A stretch of 64,000 nt of DNA from Paracoccus sigandri (GTDB taxonomy: Bacteria > Pseudomonadota > Alphaproteobacteria > Rhodobacterales > Rhodobacteraceae): the NCBI RefSeq assembly GCF_003709565.1, contig NZ_QNRC01000020.1:1-64000 (forward strand). The letters are read 5' to 3'. Below the pieces are notes generated by a model, which was not told the origin of the DNA, searched no databases, and saw nothing but the letters and a program-made list of their open reading frames with translations. Each line of letters starts with the position of its first letter. The first letter of the stretch is position 1. The position numbers and the translations under genes were made by a program. This document shows positions 28,112 through 38,529 of this stretch, one piece after another.

Positions 28112-28948
28112 ATGAGTGCCCGCCATTCCACCGCCCGCAGCATCGCCGCCCACGCGATCCTGATCCTCTATACGGTGATCGCGCTGTTTCCGGTCTTCGT
28201 GATCGTCGTCAACAGCCTGAAGTCGCGCCGGGCGATCTTTGCCGAGCCGCTGGCCCTGCCGACGCGCGAGACCTTCGACCTGGTCGGCTATCGCACCGTC
28301 CTGGCGCAGGGGGATTTCCTGCAATATTTCCAGAACTCGATGATCGTCACCTGCGCCAGCCTGTTCTTCGTGCTGCTGTTCGGCGCGATGGCGGCCTTCG
28401 CGCTGTCGGAATACCGTTTTCGCGGCAATGCGCTGATGGGCCTCTACCTGGCGCTTGGCATCATGATCCCGATCCGGCTGGGCACGGTGGCGATCCTGCA
28501 GATGATGGTCGCCTCGGGGCTGGTCAACACGCTGACGGCGCTGATCCTGGTCTATACCGCGCAGGGCCTGCCGCTGGCCGTGTTCATCCTGTCGGAATTC
28601 ATGCGCGGCGTCTCGGACGACCTGAAGAACGCCGGCCGCATCGACGGGCTGAGCGAATACACGATCTTCTTCCGCCTCGTGCTGCCGCTGGTGCGCCCGG
28701 CCATGGCGACGGTGGCGGTCTTCACCATGATCCCGATCTGGAACGACCTGTGGTTCCCGCTAATCCTGGCGCCCTCCGAGGCGACCAAGACCATCACCCT
28801 GGGCAGCCAGGTCTTCATCGGGCAGTTCGTCACCAACTGGAACGCGGTTCTGGCGGCGCTGGGGCTGGCCATCGTGCCGGTGCTGATCCTCTATCTGATC
28901 TTCTCGCGCCAGCTGATCCGCGGCATCACCGCAGGAGCCGTCAAATGA
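28112..28948 (+). CDS. ABC sugar transporter permease 2
   Basis: A 278-residue permease of the MalG/UgpE type. EAA loop: LKNAGRIDGLSEYTIFFRLVLPLVRPAMATVAVFTMIPIWNDLWFPLIL. The first helix (AHAILILYTVIALFPVFVIVVNSLK) precedes the usual extracytoplasmic loop. Nine bases after permease 1; its stop overlaps the start of the oxidoreductase gene (ATGA). Confidence 0.93.
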   Translation: MSARHSTARSIAAHAILILYTVIALFPVFVIVVNSLKSRRAIFAEPLALPTRETFDLVGYRTVLAQGDFLQYFQNSMIVTCASLFFVLLFGAMAAFALSEYRFRGNALMGLYLALGIMIPIRLGTVAILQMMVASGLVNTLTALILVYTAQGLPLAVFILSEFMRGVSDDLKNAGRIDGLSEYTIFFRLVLPLVRPAMATVAVFTMIPIWNDLWFPLILAPSEATKTITLGSQVFIGQFVTNWNAVLAALGLAIVPVLILYLIFSRQLIRGITAGAVK

Positions 28949-29967
28949 TCCGCACCCTTGTCATCGGGCTGGGCCAGATGGGCATCAGCCATGCCCTGGC
29001 CTGCCATGCCGATCCGGCCTTCGAAATCGTCGGCCTGGTCAACCGCAGCACGCCCGACCTGCCCGACGCGCTGCGGGCCTATCCGCTGAGCCACGACTAT
29101 GCCGAGGCGCTGGCCCGCCTGAAGCCCGATCTGGTGGTGATCGCCACCTATTCCGACAGCCATGCCGATTACGCCGTGGCGGCGATGCGGGCCGGGGCGC
29201 ATGTCTTCGTCGAAAAGCCGCTGGCGACCACGGTGGCGGATGCCCGGCGGGTGGTGGATTGCGCGCAGGCCACCGGCCGCAAGCTGGTCGTGGGCTATAT
29301 CCTGCGCCACCATCCCAGCTGGCAGCGCCTGATCGCCGAGGCCCGCGGGCTTGGCGGCCCCTGGGTGTTCCGGCTGAACCTGAACCAGCAATCCAGCGGC
29401 CCCAGCTGGGAGATCCACAAGGCGCTGATGCGGACCACGCCGCCGATCGTCGATTGCGGCGTCCATTATGTCGACGTGATGTGCCAGATCACCGATGCCG
29501 CCCCGGTCGAGGTGCGCGGCATGGGCCTGCGCCTCTCGGACGAGATCGCGCCCGAGATGTACAATTACGGCCATTTCCAGGTGCTGTTCGCGGATGGCTC
29601 GGTCGGCTGGTACGAGGCGGGCTGGGGGCCGATGATGTCGGACACCGCCTTCTTCGTGAAGGACGTGGTCAGCCCCAATGGCGCGGTCTCGATCCGGATG
29701 CCGGACAGCGCGCGCTCGGACGACATCGACACGCATACCAAGACCTCGACCCTGCGCATCCATCGCGTGGGGCAGGGGCAGCGGGACCTGTCCATGGCCA
29801 GCGAGCCCGGCCACCAGCAGCTTTGCGACACGCAGGCCGCCTTCATGGCCCGCGCCATCGTCGAGAACCTGGACCTGACGCGGCACATGATCGACGCGCT
29901 GCGTTCGCTGGCGGTCTGCCTGGCCGCGGATGAGAGCGTGCGCACGGGCGCGCCGGTGAAACTGTAA
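28945..29967 (+). CDS. Gfo/Idh/MocA-family oxidoreductase
   Basis: A 340-residue NAD(P)-dependent sugar oxidoreductase. Rossmann motif VIGLGQMGISHA (residues 5-16), the EKPLATT segment with catalytic-type Lys, and the second domain IVDCGVHYVDVMCQITDAAPVEVRG. Embedded by ATGA overlap between ABC permease and ATPase genes, so it must act on the transported sugar or a product. It could be a dehydrogenase or one of the Gfo/Idh-fold NAD-dependent glycosidases; sequence alone does not decide. It is the part of this catabolic island without an obvious role. Confidence 0.88.
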   Translation: MIRTLVIGLGQMGISHALACHADPAFEIVGLVNRSTPDLPDALRAYPLSHDYAEALARLKPDLVVIATYSDSHADYAVAAMRAGAHVFVEKPLATTVADARRVVDCAQATGRKLVVGYILRHHPSWQRLIAEARGLGGPWVFRLNLNQQSSGPSWEIHKALMRTTPPIVDCGVHYVDVMCQITDAAPVEVRGMGLRLSDEIAPEMYNYGHFQVLFADGSVGWYEAGWGPMMSDTAFFVKDVVSPNGAVSIRMPDSARSDDIDTHTKTSTLRIHRVGQGQRDLSMASEPGHQQLCDTQAAFMARAIVENLDLTRHMIDALRSLAVCLAADESVRTGAPVKL

Positions 29968-29979
29968 AGGAGGCGCCAC

Positions 29980-30993
<1,014 letters not shown>

Positions 30994-31204
30994 GCTCACC
31001 GAAACGTGCAGATCCGGTGAGCGATCTGCAACGCATTGAAATACGCTTGGAAAATTTGCGACGCTGCGTCCCGGTCCGTGGTCCGGGGGCGCGTTGCGAT
31101 TGACGGGATCGGGCGGCGATCCTAGATTTGCTGCGGTGCAGCATGATGCCGGTCCTGGGGCCGGGCTGCGCGGCGGTTACTTGGGGAACGGGCGGGAACG
31201 GGCC

Positions 31205-31816
31205 ATGTTCGGATTGCGTCAGGGCGGCTTTTTCGGGGATTCGGTCAGCGCGACCCTGTTCCCGCAGACCAGCGGCGGGGGTGTCCGCCTGCGCGGCCTG
31301 AATGCACGGGACTGGCGCCAGCACGCCGATCACCTGCAGCGCCTGACGCCCGAGGATCGCCGCGCCCGCTTCCATTCCGCCATCGGCGATGCCGCGATCC
31401 AGGGCTATGCCCGCCACATGGACTGGCGCCGGGCCTTCGTCTTCGGCGTCTTCGTGCGCGGCACCCTGCGCGCGGTGGGCGAACTGATCCCGATGGACGA
31501 TCCGGAACGCGCCACCCAGCGCGCCGAGGTCTCGGTCTCGGTCGAGCGGCCCTATCAGCAATCCGGTTTCGGCAAGATGCTGATGCTGGCGATGTTCCTT
31601 GCCGCCCGCAAGCTGGGCATCCGGCGGCTGCACATGCTGTGGCACAGCGACAACGAGCGGATGCGGGCGCTGGCGCGCGATGTCGGCGCCAGGACCCGCT
31701 GCCTGGGCGGGGTGATGGAGGGCGTGGTCATGCTGCCCGGCCACGACATGCCGCCCCGGATGGCGGCGGCGGCGGCGGCGGATGCGCCCGCGGCGGATGC
31801 GCCGGGGCCGGCCTGA
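31205..31816 (+). CDS. GNAT-family acetyltransferase
   Basis: A 203-residue protein with a GNAT fold: VRLRGLNARDWRQHADHLQRLTPEDRRARFHSAI, then VSVSVERPYQQSGFGKMLMLAMFLAARKLGIRRLHMLWHSDNERMRALARDVGA, with QSGFGKML as the acetyl-CoA loop. The C-terminal tail is Ala/Asp/Pro-rich. Substrate unknown. I choose MFGLRQGG at 31205; the frame is open upstream to 31094 but that part is low in coding character. Stands alone between the sugar ABC operon and tRNA-Pro. Confidence 0.75.
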   Translation: MFGLRQGGFFGDSVSATLFPQTSGGGVRLRGLNARDWRQHADHLQRLTPEDRRARFHSAIGDAAIQGYARHMDWRRAFVFGVFVRGTLRAVGELIPMDDPERATQRAEVSVSVERPYQQSGFGKMLMLAMFLAARKLGIRRLHMLWHSDNERMRALARDVGARTRCLGGVMEGVVMLPGHDMPPRMAAAAAADAPAADAPGPA

Positions 31817-31894
31817 TCGCCGCGACCCTTTCGGCCCGCCGCCGCCGCAAGCGGGCTTCCCTCCGCCCCGGCGATCCGCTAAGAGCGCCTGTGT

Positions 31895-31971
<77 letters not shown>

Positions 31972-32148
31972 TCTTTCCCCTGTCCCGGCATCGCGGCTTG
32001 CACCCTGCCTCCGCTGCCCGCCCGTCCTTCGCTCACGCCAGTGATCGCGATGATGTGTGCTGCCGGGGCCTGCATTTGCAGGAACAAGCCCGCGCCTCTG
32101 GGGTTGGGTGTCGTGCATATCGCACCAAGACCGACAGGAGGAGGAATC

Positions 32149-32589
32149 ATGTCCCTGAAAGCTTTCGCTTCACCCTTTGCCATCGCGGCGGCGACCGCCG
32201 TCACCTTCGGCACCGCCGCGCTTGGCCAGACCATGGTCGGCACGCAAGAGATCTCGGACGCCGACCTTCCGGCCGTGACCGAGCATTGCGCCACGCTGGC
32301 CGGCGGCGCGGACGCAAGCGTCGATCCCGGCGCCGGCAATGCCGACGCGGATGCCGCCGCCCCGGATGCGCCTGCCACGGATGACACGATGGACAGCGCC
32401 GTGCCGACCGACGGCACCGAAGGCAATGCCGATGCCGACGACGCGGCCACGATGACCGATACCGACGTGCCGGCCGACAGCGCCGAGGGCGCGGACGGCA
32501 ATGCCGATGCCGACGGCTTCTCGGGCCTTGATCTGGAGGCGATCACCCTGGCGGATTGCGAGGCGGCCGGCCTTGTGACCGCGGAATAA
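32149..32589 (+). CDS. secreted acidic Ala/Asp-rich protein
   Basis: A 146-residue protein starting [10 protein letters not shown] at the ATG 32149 (GGAGGAGG just upstream), with a signal peptide likely cut after GTAALG or AALGQ. It has two short conserved-looking ends, [17 protein letters not shown] (Cys47) and [16 protein letters not shown] (Cys137), joined by an acidic low-complexity linker with three GNADAD repeats (63-68, 92-97, 117-122). The two Cys could form a disulfide. Function unknown. The gene is followed by strong hairpins. Confidence 0.8.
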   Translation: MSLKAFASPFAIAAATAVTFGTAALGQTMVGTQEISDADLPAVTEHCATLAGGADASVDPGAGNADADAAAPDAPATDDTMDSAVPTDGTEGNADADDAATMTDTDVPADSAEGADGNADADGFSGLDLEAITLADCEAAGLVTAE

Positions 32590-32615
32590 CGGGAGTCGTC
32601 TACTACAGGGAGGTT

Positions 32616-32641
32616 CCGGGCCGCGGAGACGCGCGGCCCGG
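32616..32641 (+). terminator. stem-loop after the acidic protein gene
   Basis: CCGGGCCGCG (32616-32625) and CGCGGCCCGG (32632-32641) form a perfect 10-bp stem with a 6-base loop, 26 bases after the stop. There is no T-run, so it may mark an RNA end by processing or Rho action. Confidence 0.5.
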
Positions 32642-32671
32642 CAGCATCTGGCCGAGGAAAGTGATCGGCTC

Positions 32672-32687
32672 TGTGATCCAGATCACT
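32672..32687. promoter_or_regulatory. CRP/FNR-superfamily type palindrome
   Basis: TGTGATCCAGATCACT contains the perfect dyad GTGATC-CA-GATCAC. It fits both TGTGA-N6-TCACA (CRP; one mismatch) and the TGAT-N4-ATCA core of FNR/FnrP/Nnr sites. It lies about 230 bases before the ABC binding protein gene. Confidence 0.45.
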
Positions 32688-32739
32688 CATGGCGGCCGGT
32701 TTCCGGGTAATCTGACTCTCACCGATTTTGTAACGAGTT

Positions 32740-32772
32740 GCCGGGCGGATGATCTCCGCCCGGCTTTCCTTT
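32740..32772 (+). terminator. intrinsic terminator
   Basis: A perfect 10-bp stem GCCGGGCGGA (32740-32749)/TCCGCCCGGC (32755-32764), loop TGATC, followed by TTTCCTTT (32765-32772). This is the clearest Rho-independent terminator in the window. Confidence 0.8.
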
Positions 32773-32917
32773 GTCGTGCCCCGGCCTGTCCCTGCCGGAG
32801 ATCACGACGCGGCGACCGAAATTCCCGGCGGGCTTGCCAGCCGAACGCAGTTGCGCCAACCTGCACGTCATGCAACCCCGCCGAAGCGGGGGTGGAAACG
32901 ACTCACAGGGAAAATCC

Positions 32918-34516
32918 ATGAAACACTTGCTGACCCCGCGCGCGATCCTTCTGGCCTCGGCGCTGGCCGTCGCGCCCGCCGCTTATGCCGAGACGCCCGC
33001 CGACACGCTGGTCATCGCCCATACGATCGACGACATCATCAGCCTCGATCCCGCGCAGAGCTTCGAGTTCTCGGGCAATGACGTGAACCAGAACACCTAT
33101 GACCGGCTGGTCGATTTCGACCCGCTGGATCCCGATGCCGGCTTCAAGCCCAGCCTTGCCGAAAGCTGGGAGGTGGCCGAGGACGGCATGTCCATCACCC
33201 TGAAGATGCGCGAGGGGGTGAGCTTCCATTCCGGCAATCCGGTCCGGGCCGAGGATGCCGCCTGGTCGCTGCAGCGCGCGGTCAAGCTGAACCTGACCCC
33301 GGCCTTCATCCTGACCCAGTTCGGCTTCACGCCGGAAAATGTCGAGGAGAAGATCACCTTCGACGACACCAGCCTGACCTTGCACCTGGACAAGCCCTAT
33401 GCGCCGACCTTCGTGCTGAACTGCCTGGCCGCCAATATCGCCAGCGTGGTCGACAAGGAAGCCGTGCTGCCGCATGTCGAGGGCGAGGATCACGGCAATG
33501 CCTGGCTGTCGACCAATGCCGCGGGCTCGGGCCCCTACCTGCTGGCCGCCTGGCGCCCGAACGAGGCGGTGCAGTTCACCGCCCATGACGATTACTGGCA
33601 GGGCGCGCCGGCGATGAAGCGGGTGATCGTGCGCAACGTCGCCGAATCCAGCGCGCAGCGGCTGCTGCTGGAACAGGGCGACATCGACGTGGCGCGCAAC
33701 CTGTCGCCGACCGACGTGGATTCGATCCGCAATGTCGAGGGGATCAGGATCCAGGACGAGCCGCGCGGCCGGATCCTCTACATGGGCCTGAACCAGAAGG
33801 ACGAGGTCCTGTCGAACCCGGCCGTCATCGAGGCGATGAAGCATCTGGTCGATTACCAGGGCATCGCGGACAGCTTCCTCAAGGGCATGTTCGTCCCCCA
33901 CCAGACCTTCCTGCCCAAGGGCTATCTGGGCGTGCTGGAGGACCAGCCCTGGACCTATGACCTCGAAAAGGCCAAGGCGCTGATCGAGGAAGCCGGGCTG
34001 GCGGGCAGCACCATCACCACCCGGGTCCGCGACCTGCGCGAATATACCGACGTGGCCCAGGCGCTGCAGGCCAGCATGGCCGAGGCCGGGCTGACGCTGA
34101 ACATCGAGCAGATGACCGGCGCGCAGGTCCTGGACGCCTATCGCGCGCGCGAGGTGCCGATCTTCATCGGCGAATGGGGCCCGGACTATTCCGACCCGAA
34201 CACCAATGCCGCGACCTTCGCCTATAATCCGGACAACAGCGACGAGGCGCAGGCGACCGGCCTTCTGGCCTGGCGCAACGCCTATGCCGTCCCCGACGAG
34301 ATGAACGAGGCGACCGTCGCCGCGACGCTGGAACAGGATGCCGATACCCGCGCCCAGATGTATCTCGACATCCAGAAGCAATACCAGGCCGAGGCGCCGA
34401 TCGTGCCGATGTTCCAGCGCATCGAGCCCACCGGCCTGCGCGACAACGTGCAGAACTGGTTCTCGGGCCGCGCGGTCAGCTCGGTCATGTATCGCCAGGT
34501 CACCAAGGGCGAATAG
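32918..34516 (+). CDS. ABC peptide/nickel transporter, periplasmic binding protein (family 5)
   Basis: A 532-residue DppA/OppA-type binding protein with a signal peptide (MKHLLTPRAILLASALAVAPAAYA). Signatures: ISLDPAQSFEFSGNDVNQNTYDRLVDFD, GVSFHSGNPVRAEDAAWSLQRAV, GSGPYLLAAWRPNEAVQFTAHDDYWQGAPAMKRVIVR. The ATG at 32918 follows AGGGAAAA; the frame is open far upstream but without coding features. First gene of a five-gene operon. The ligand could be a peptide, opine or other small compound. Confidence 0.93.
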   Translation: MKHLLTPRAILLASALAVAPAAYAETPADTLVIAHTIDDIISLDPAQSFEFSGNDVNQNTYDRLVDFDPLDPDAGFKPSLAESWEVAEDGMSITLKMREGVSFHSGNPVRAEDAAWSLQRAVKLNLTPAFILTQFGFTPENVEEKITFDDTSLTLHLDKPYAPTFVLNCLAANIASVVDKEAVLPHVEGEDHGNAWLSTNAAGSGPYLLAAWRPNEAVQFTAHDDYWQGAPAMKRVIVRNVAESSAQRLLLEQGDIDVARNLSPTDVDSIRNVEGIRIQDEPRGRILYMGLNQKDEVLSNPAVIEAMKHLVDYQGIADSFLKGMFVPHQTFLPKGYLGVLEDQPWTYDLEKAKALIEEAGLAGSTITTRVRDLREYTDVAQALQASMAEAGLTLNIEQMTGAQVLDAYRAREVPIFIGEWGPDYSDPNTNAATFAYNPDNSDEAQATGLLAWRNAYAVPDEMNEATVAATLEQDADTRAQMYLDIQKQYQAEAPIVPMFQRIEPTGLRDNVQNWFSGRAVSSVMYRQVTKGE

Positions 34517-34519
34517 ACC

Positions 34520-35644
34520 TTGGCTGTGACCGATACCGGCGCGGTTGCGGGGCAGGGACCACAAGGAGGGGGGCCGGCGGGGCAGGGACCCGGCGCGCCC
34601 CCACCTCCGGGCCGCCCCGGCCGCAACGCCGCCCGCCGCCGCGCCCGCAGCATCGGCGGCACGCTTCTGTCGCTGGCGCTGACGCTGCTGGGGCTGCTGC
34701 TGGTCACCTTCATCATCGGCCGCGTCATGCCGATCGACCCGGTGCTGAAGGTGGTGGGCGACCGCGCCACCCAGGCGCAATACGAGGCCGCCTGGCGCGC
34801 GATGGGGCTGGACCAGCCGCTCTACGTCCAGTTCTGGCGCTATATCGGCGACGTGCTGACCGGCGATTTCGGCCGCTCGATCTCGACCGGCCAGCCGGTG
34901 GTCAACGACATCCGGCGCGTCTTTCCGGCGACATTCGAGCTGGCCACGCTCGGCACGCTGATCGGCGTCTTCATCGGCGTGCCGCTGGGGGTGGTCGCGG
35001 CGGCGCGGCGCGGCGGCATCATCGACCAGATCGCCCGCGTGGTGGCGCTGGTGGGCTATTCCATGCCGATCTTCTGGCTGGGGCTGATGGGCCTGCTGGT
35101 CTTCTACGGCATCCTGGGCTGGGTCGGCGGGCCGGGCCGGCAGGGCATCATCTATGACGGCATGGTGCCCCATGTCACCGGGCTGATCCTGGTCGATTCG
35201 CTGATCGCGGGCGACTGGGGCGCCTTCCGGGACGCCTTCAGCCACATCATCCTGCCCGCCAGCCTGCTGGGCTATTACAGCCTGGCCTATATCAGCCGCA
35301 TGACCCGCAGCTTCATGCTGGAGCAGCTGTCCTCGGAATACATCACCACCGCGCGCGTCAAGGGCCTGTCGGAACGGGCGGTGATCTGGCGCCACGCCTT
35401 CCGCAACATCTCGGTGCCGCTGATCACGGTGATCGCGCTCAGCTTCGGCTCGCTGCTGGAGGGCTCGGTGCTGACCGAGATCATCTTCAGCTGGCCGGGC
35501 CTGGGGCAATACATCACCAAGGCGCTGCTGTCGGGCGACATGAACGCGGTGCTGGGCGGCACGGTGGTCGTCGGCACCTGCTTCGTCGCCCTGAACCTGT
35601 TCAGCGATCTTCTGTATCGCGTGCTGGACCCGAGGTCGAAATGA
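34520..35644 (+). CDS. ABC peptide transporter permease (DppB type)
   Basis: A 374-residue permease with an unusual Gly/Pro-rich N-terminal extension (about 35 residues) before the first helix LLSLALTLLGLLLVTFIIGRVMPIDP. Family features: GDFGRSISTGQPVVNDIRRVFPATFELA and the EAA-type loop TTARVKGLSERAVIWRHAFRN. I take the TTG at 34520; a GTG two codons later is an alternative. It starts 3 bases after the binding-protein stop. Confidence 0.92.
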   Translation: MAVTDTGAVAGQGPQGGGPAGQGPGAPPPPGRPGRNAARRRARSIGGTLLSLALTLLGLLLVTFIIGRVMPIDPVLKVVGDRATQAQYEAAWRAMGLDQPLYVQFWRYIGDVLTGDFGRSISTGQPVVNDIRRVFPATFELATLGTLIGVFIGVPLGVVAAARRGGIIDQIARVVALVGYSMPIFWLGLMGLLVFYGILGWVGGPGRQGIIYDGMVPHVTGLILVDSLIAGDWGAFRDAFSHIILPASLLGYYSLAYISRMTRSFMLEQLSSEYITTARVKGLSERAVIWRHAFRNISVPLITVIALSFGSLLEGSVLTEIIFSWPGLGQYITKALLSGDMNAVLGGTVVVGTCFVALNLFSDLLYRVLDPRSK

Positions 35645-36558
35645 ACCAGACCCTGCCGCAATCCCGACGCGAATGGCTGCTTTCCGACGCGCCGCAGACC
35701 CGCCGGCAGGCGCGGCTGGGGGCGATCTATCAGGGCTGGCTGACGTTTCGTTCGAACAAGCTGGCGATGCTGGGGCTGATCGTGCTGGTCCTGCTGATCG
35801 GCATGGCGATCCTGGCGCCCTGGCTTTCGCCGCAAAGCCCGTTCAGCCAGAACCTGGCCGGCCGGCTGCAGCCACCCTCGGCCGCGCATTGGCTGGGCAC
35901 CGACCACCTGGGCCGGGACATCCTGTCGCGGCTGATCCACGGCTCGCGCATCACGCTGTTCATCGTCGGCACCGTGGCGCTGATCGCGCCGGTGATCGGG
36001 CTGTTCATCGGCACGGTGGCGGGATTCGCCGGCGGCTGGGTCGACCAGGTGCTGATGCGGATCACCGACATCTTCCTGGCCTTCCCCAAGCTGATCCTGG
36101 CGCTGGCCTTCGTCGCGGCGCTCGGCCCCAGCATCGGCAACGCGGTCCTGGCGCTGGCCCTGACCGCCTGGCCGCCCTATGCAAGGCTGGCGCGCGCCGA
36201 GACGCTGACCATCCGCAATGCCGACTATATCGCCGCCGCCCGGCTGCAGGGCGCGGGGCCGATGCGGCTTCTGATCCGGCATATCTGGCCGCTCTGCATC
36301 TCGTCGCTGATCGTGCGGGTGGCGCTGGACATGGCCGGCATCATCCTGTCGGCGGCGGGGCTGGGTTTCCTCGGCCTCGGCGCGCAGCCGCCGATGCCGG
36401 AATGGGGGGCGATGATCTCGGACGGGCGCACCTATATCCTCGATTTCTGGTGGGTCGCGGCGATGCCGGGCATCGCGATCTTCATCGTCTCGATGGCCTT
36501 CAACCTCTTGGGCGACGGGCTGCGCGACGTGCTGGACCCGAAGGGGGGCAGGCAATGA
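35641..36558 (+). CDS. ABC peptide transporter permease (DppC type)
   Basis: A 305-residue permease with the DppC N-terminal helix LAMLGLIVLVLLIGMAILAPWLSP and LGTDHLGRDILSRLIHGSRITLFI. EAA loop: IAAARLQGAGPMRLLIRHIWPLCISSLIV. ATGA overlap with both the gene before and the gene after, so the four membrane and ATPase genes are translationally coupled. Confidence 0.94.
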   Translation: MNQTLPQSRREWLLSDAPQTRRQARLGAIYQGWLTFRSNKLAMLGLIVLVLLIGMAILAPWLSPQSPFSQNLAGRLQPPSAAHWLGTDHLGRDILSRLIHGSRITLFIVGTVALIAPVIGLFIGTVAGFAGGWVDQVLMRITDIFLAFPKLILALAFVAALGPSIGNAVLALALTAWPPYARLARAETLTIRNADYIAAARLQGAGPMRLLIRHIWPLCISSLIVRVALDMAGIILSAAGLGFLGLGAQPPMPEWGAMISDGRTYILDFWWVAAMPGIAIFIVSMAFNLLGDGLRDVLDPKGGRQ

Positions 36559-37409
36559 GCCCGCCGCTTCTCTCGATCCGCGACCTGCGCGTCAGCTTCC
36601 CCACCCGCCAGGGCATCTTCGAGGCCGTGCGCGGCGTCAGCTTCGATCTCGGCCGCGAAAGGCTGGGGGTGGTCGGCGAATCGGGCTCGGGCAAGTCGAT
36701 GACCGGCCGCGCGATCCTCGGCCTCGTTCGCCCGCCCGGCCGGGTGACGGCCGAACGGATGCAGCTCGACGGCCAGTCGATCCTGAACCTGCCGGAGCGG
36801 CGGATGCGCAAGATCCGCGGCAGCCGGATCAGCATGGTGATGCAGGACCCGAAATTCAGCCTCAACCCGGTCATGACCGTCGGCGCGCAGATCATCGAGG
36901 CCTATCGCCTCCATGCCGGCGGCGCGAAGGCCGAGGCGCGGCGCAAGGCGCTGGAGATGCTGCAAGCGGTGCAGATCCGCGATCCCGAACGGGTGATGGG
37001 TGCCTATCCGCACCAGGTCTCGGGCGGGATGGGCCAGCGCATCATGATCGCGATGATGCTGGCCCCGGACCCGCAGATCCTGATCGCGGACGAACCCACC
37101 TCGGCGCTGGACGTCTCGGTCCGCACCGAGGTGCTGAACATCATGGACCGGCTGGTGCGCGACCGCGGCATGGGGCTGATCTTCATCAGCCATGACCTGA
37201 ACCTCGTCGCGCAGTTCTGCGACCGGGTGCTGATCATGTATGCCGGCCGCATCGTCGAGACGCTTCCCGCCCAGGACCTGCACCGCGCCCGCCACCCCTA
37301 TACCCAGGGCCTGCTGAACAGCCTGCCGCGGCTCGACGCGCCCGTGGCCCGCCTGCCGGTCCTGCACCGCCAGGACAGCTGGCGCGACGACCTTCCGGAG
37401 GGCCTCTGA
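36555..37409 (+). CDS. ABC peptide transporter ATPase (DppD type)
   Basis: A 284-residue ATPase: Walker A GESGSGKSM, signature VSGGMGQRIMIAMMLAPDP (a GGM variant of SGGQ), Walker [13 protein letters not shown], switch ISHDLNLVAQFCDRVLIMYAGRIVE. The C-terminal HPYTQGLLNSLPRLD is the oligopeptide-type extension. ATGA overlap with the permease. A repeat element separates it from the partner ATPase gene. Confidence 0.93.
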   Translation: MSPPLLSIRDLRVSFPTRQGIFEAVRGVSFDLGRERLGVVGESGSGKSMTGRAILGLVRPPGRVTAERMQLDGQSILNLPERRMRKIRGSRISMVMQDPKFSLNPVMTVGAQIIEAYRLHAGGAKAEARRKALEMLQAVQIRDPERVMGAYPHQVSGGMGQRIMIAMMLAPDPQILIADEPTSALDVSVRTEVLNIMDRLVRDRGMGLIFISHDLNLVAQFCDRVLIMYAGRIVETLPAQDLHRARHPYTQGLLNSLPRLDAPVARLPVLHRQDSWRDDLPEGL

Positions 37410-37419
37410 CATGCCCCTG

Positions 37420-37471
37420 CTTTGGTCCTCAAATATCCTCCAGGGGGTGCGGGGGATGGAAAATCCCCCGC
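37420..37471. repeat. dispersed repeat, copy 4, between two ABC ATPase genes
   Basis: Core CTTTGGTCCTCAAATATCCT (37420-37439), followed by CCAGGGGGT and a perfect 9-bp hairpin GCGGGGGAT (37449-37457)/ATCCCCCGC (37463-37471). Sits in the 78-base gap inside an otherwise overlapping operon. Confidence 0.75.
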
Positions 37472-37487
37472 TGCGACGGTGCCGCCC

Positions 37488-38240
<753 letters not shown>

Positions 38241-38529
38241 CCCCTTCGCCGGCTGCCCGCGGCGGGCAGAACGCGGGGGATGACCGGAAGATTCGCGCGT
38301 TTCAGGTTGACGCGGAACTTTCCGCCCCCACTATGGCCGGGCCGGTGGTGGCGGGGTCGCGGATGCGGCGCTGTCGCCCGGCCTGGAAATCTTCGGCGCG
38401 GATGCCCGTGGCCGGCAATCGTCGCCTCTGGCAGGGATGGACTTCGGAATCGTGAATGCCGGCCGATTGCACCATTCCGCAGCTTGCCCAAGGATGTCAG
38501 GATAGGCGGCGGCAACAGCACGAGAGACG

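Larger units (their letters stand above)
32590..32917. other. 328-base gap upstream of the peptide ABC operon
   Basis: No gene. It contains a stem-loop (32616-32641), a CRP/FNR-type palindrome (32672-32687), an intrinsic terminator (32740-32772) and the ribosome binding site of the next gene. A promoter for the ABC operon must lie after the terminator or be controlled by readthrough. Confidence 0.7.
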
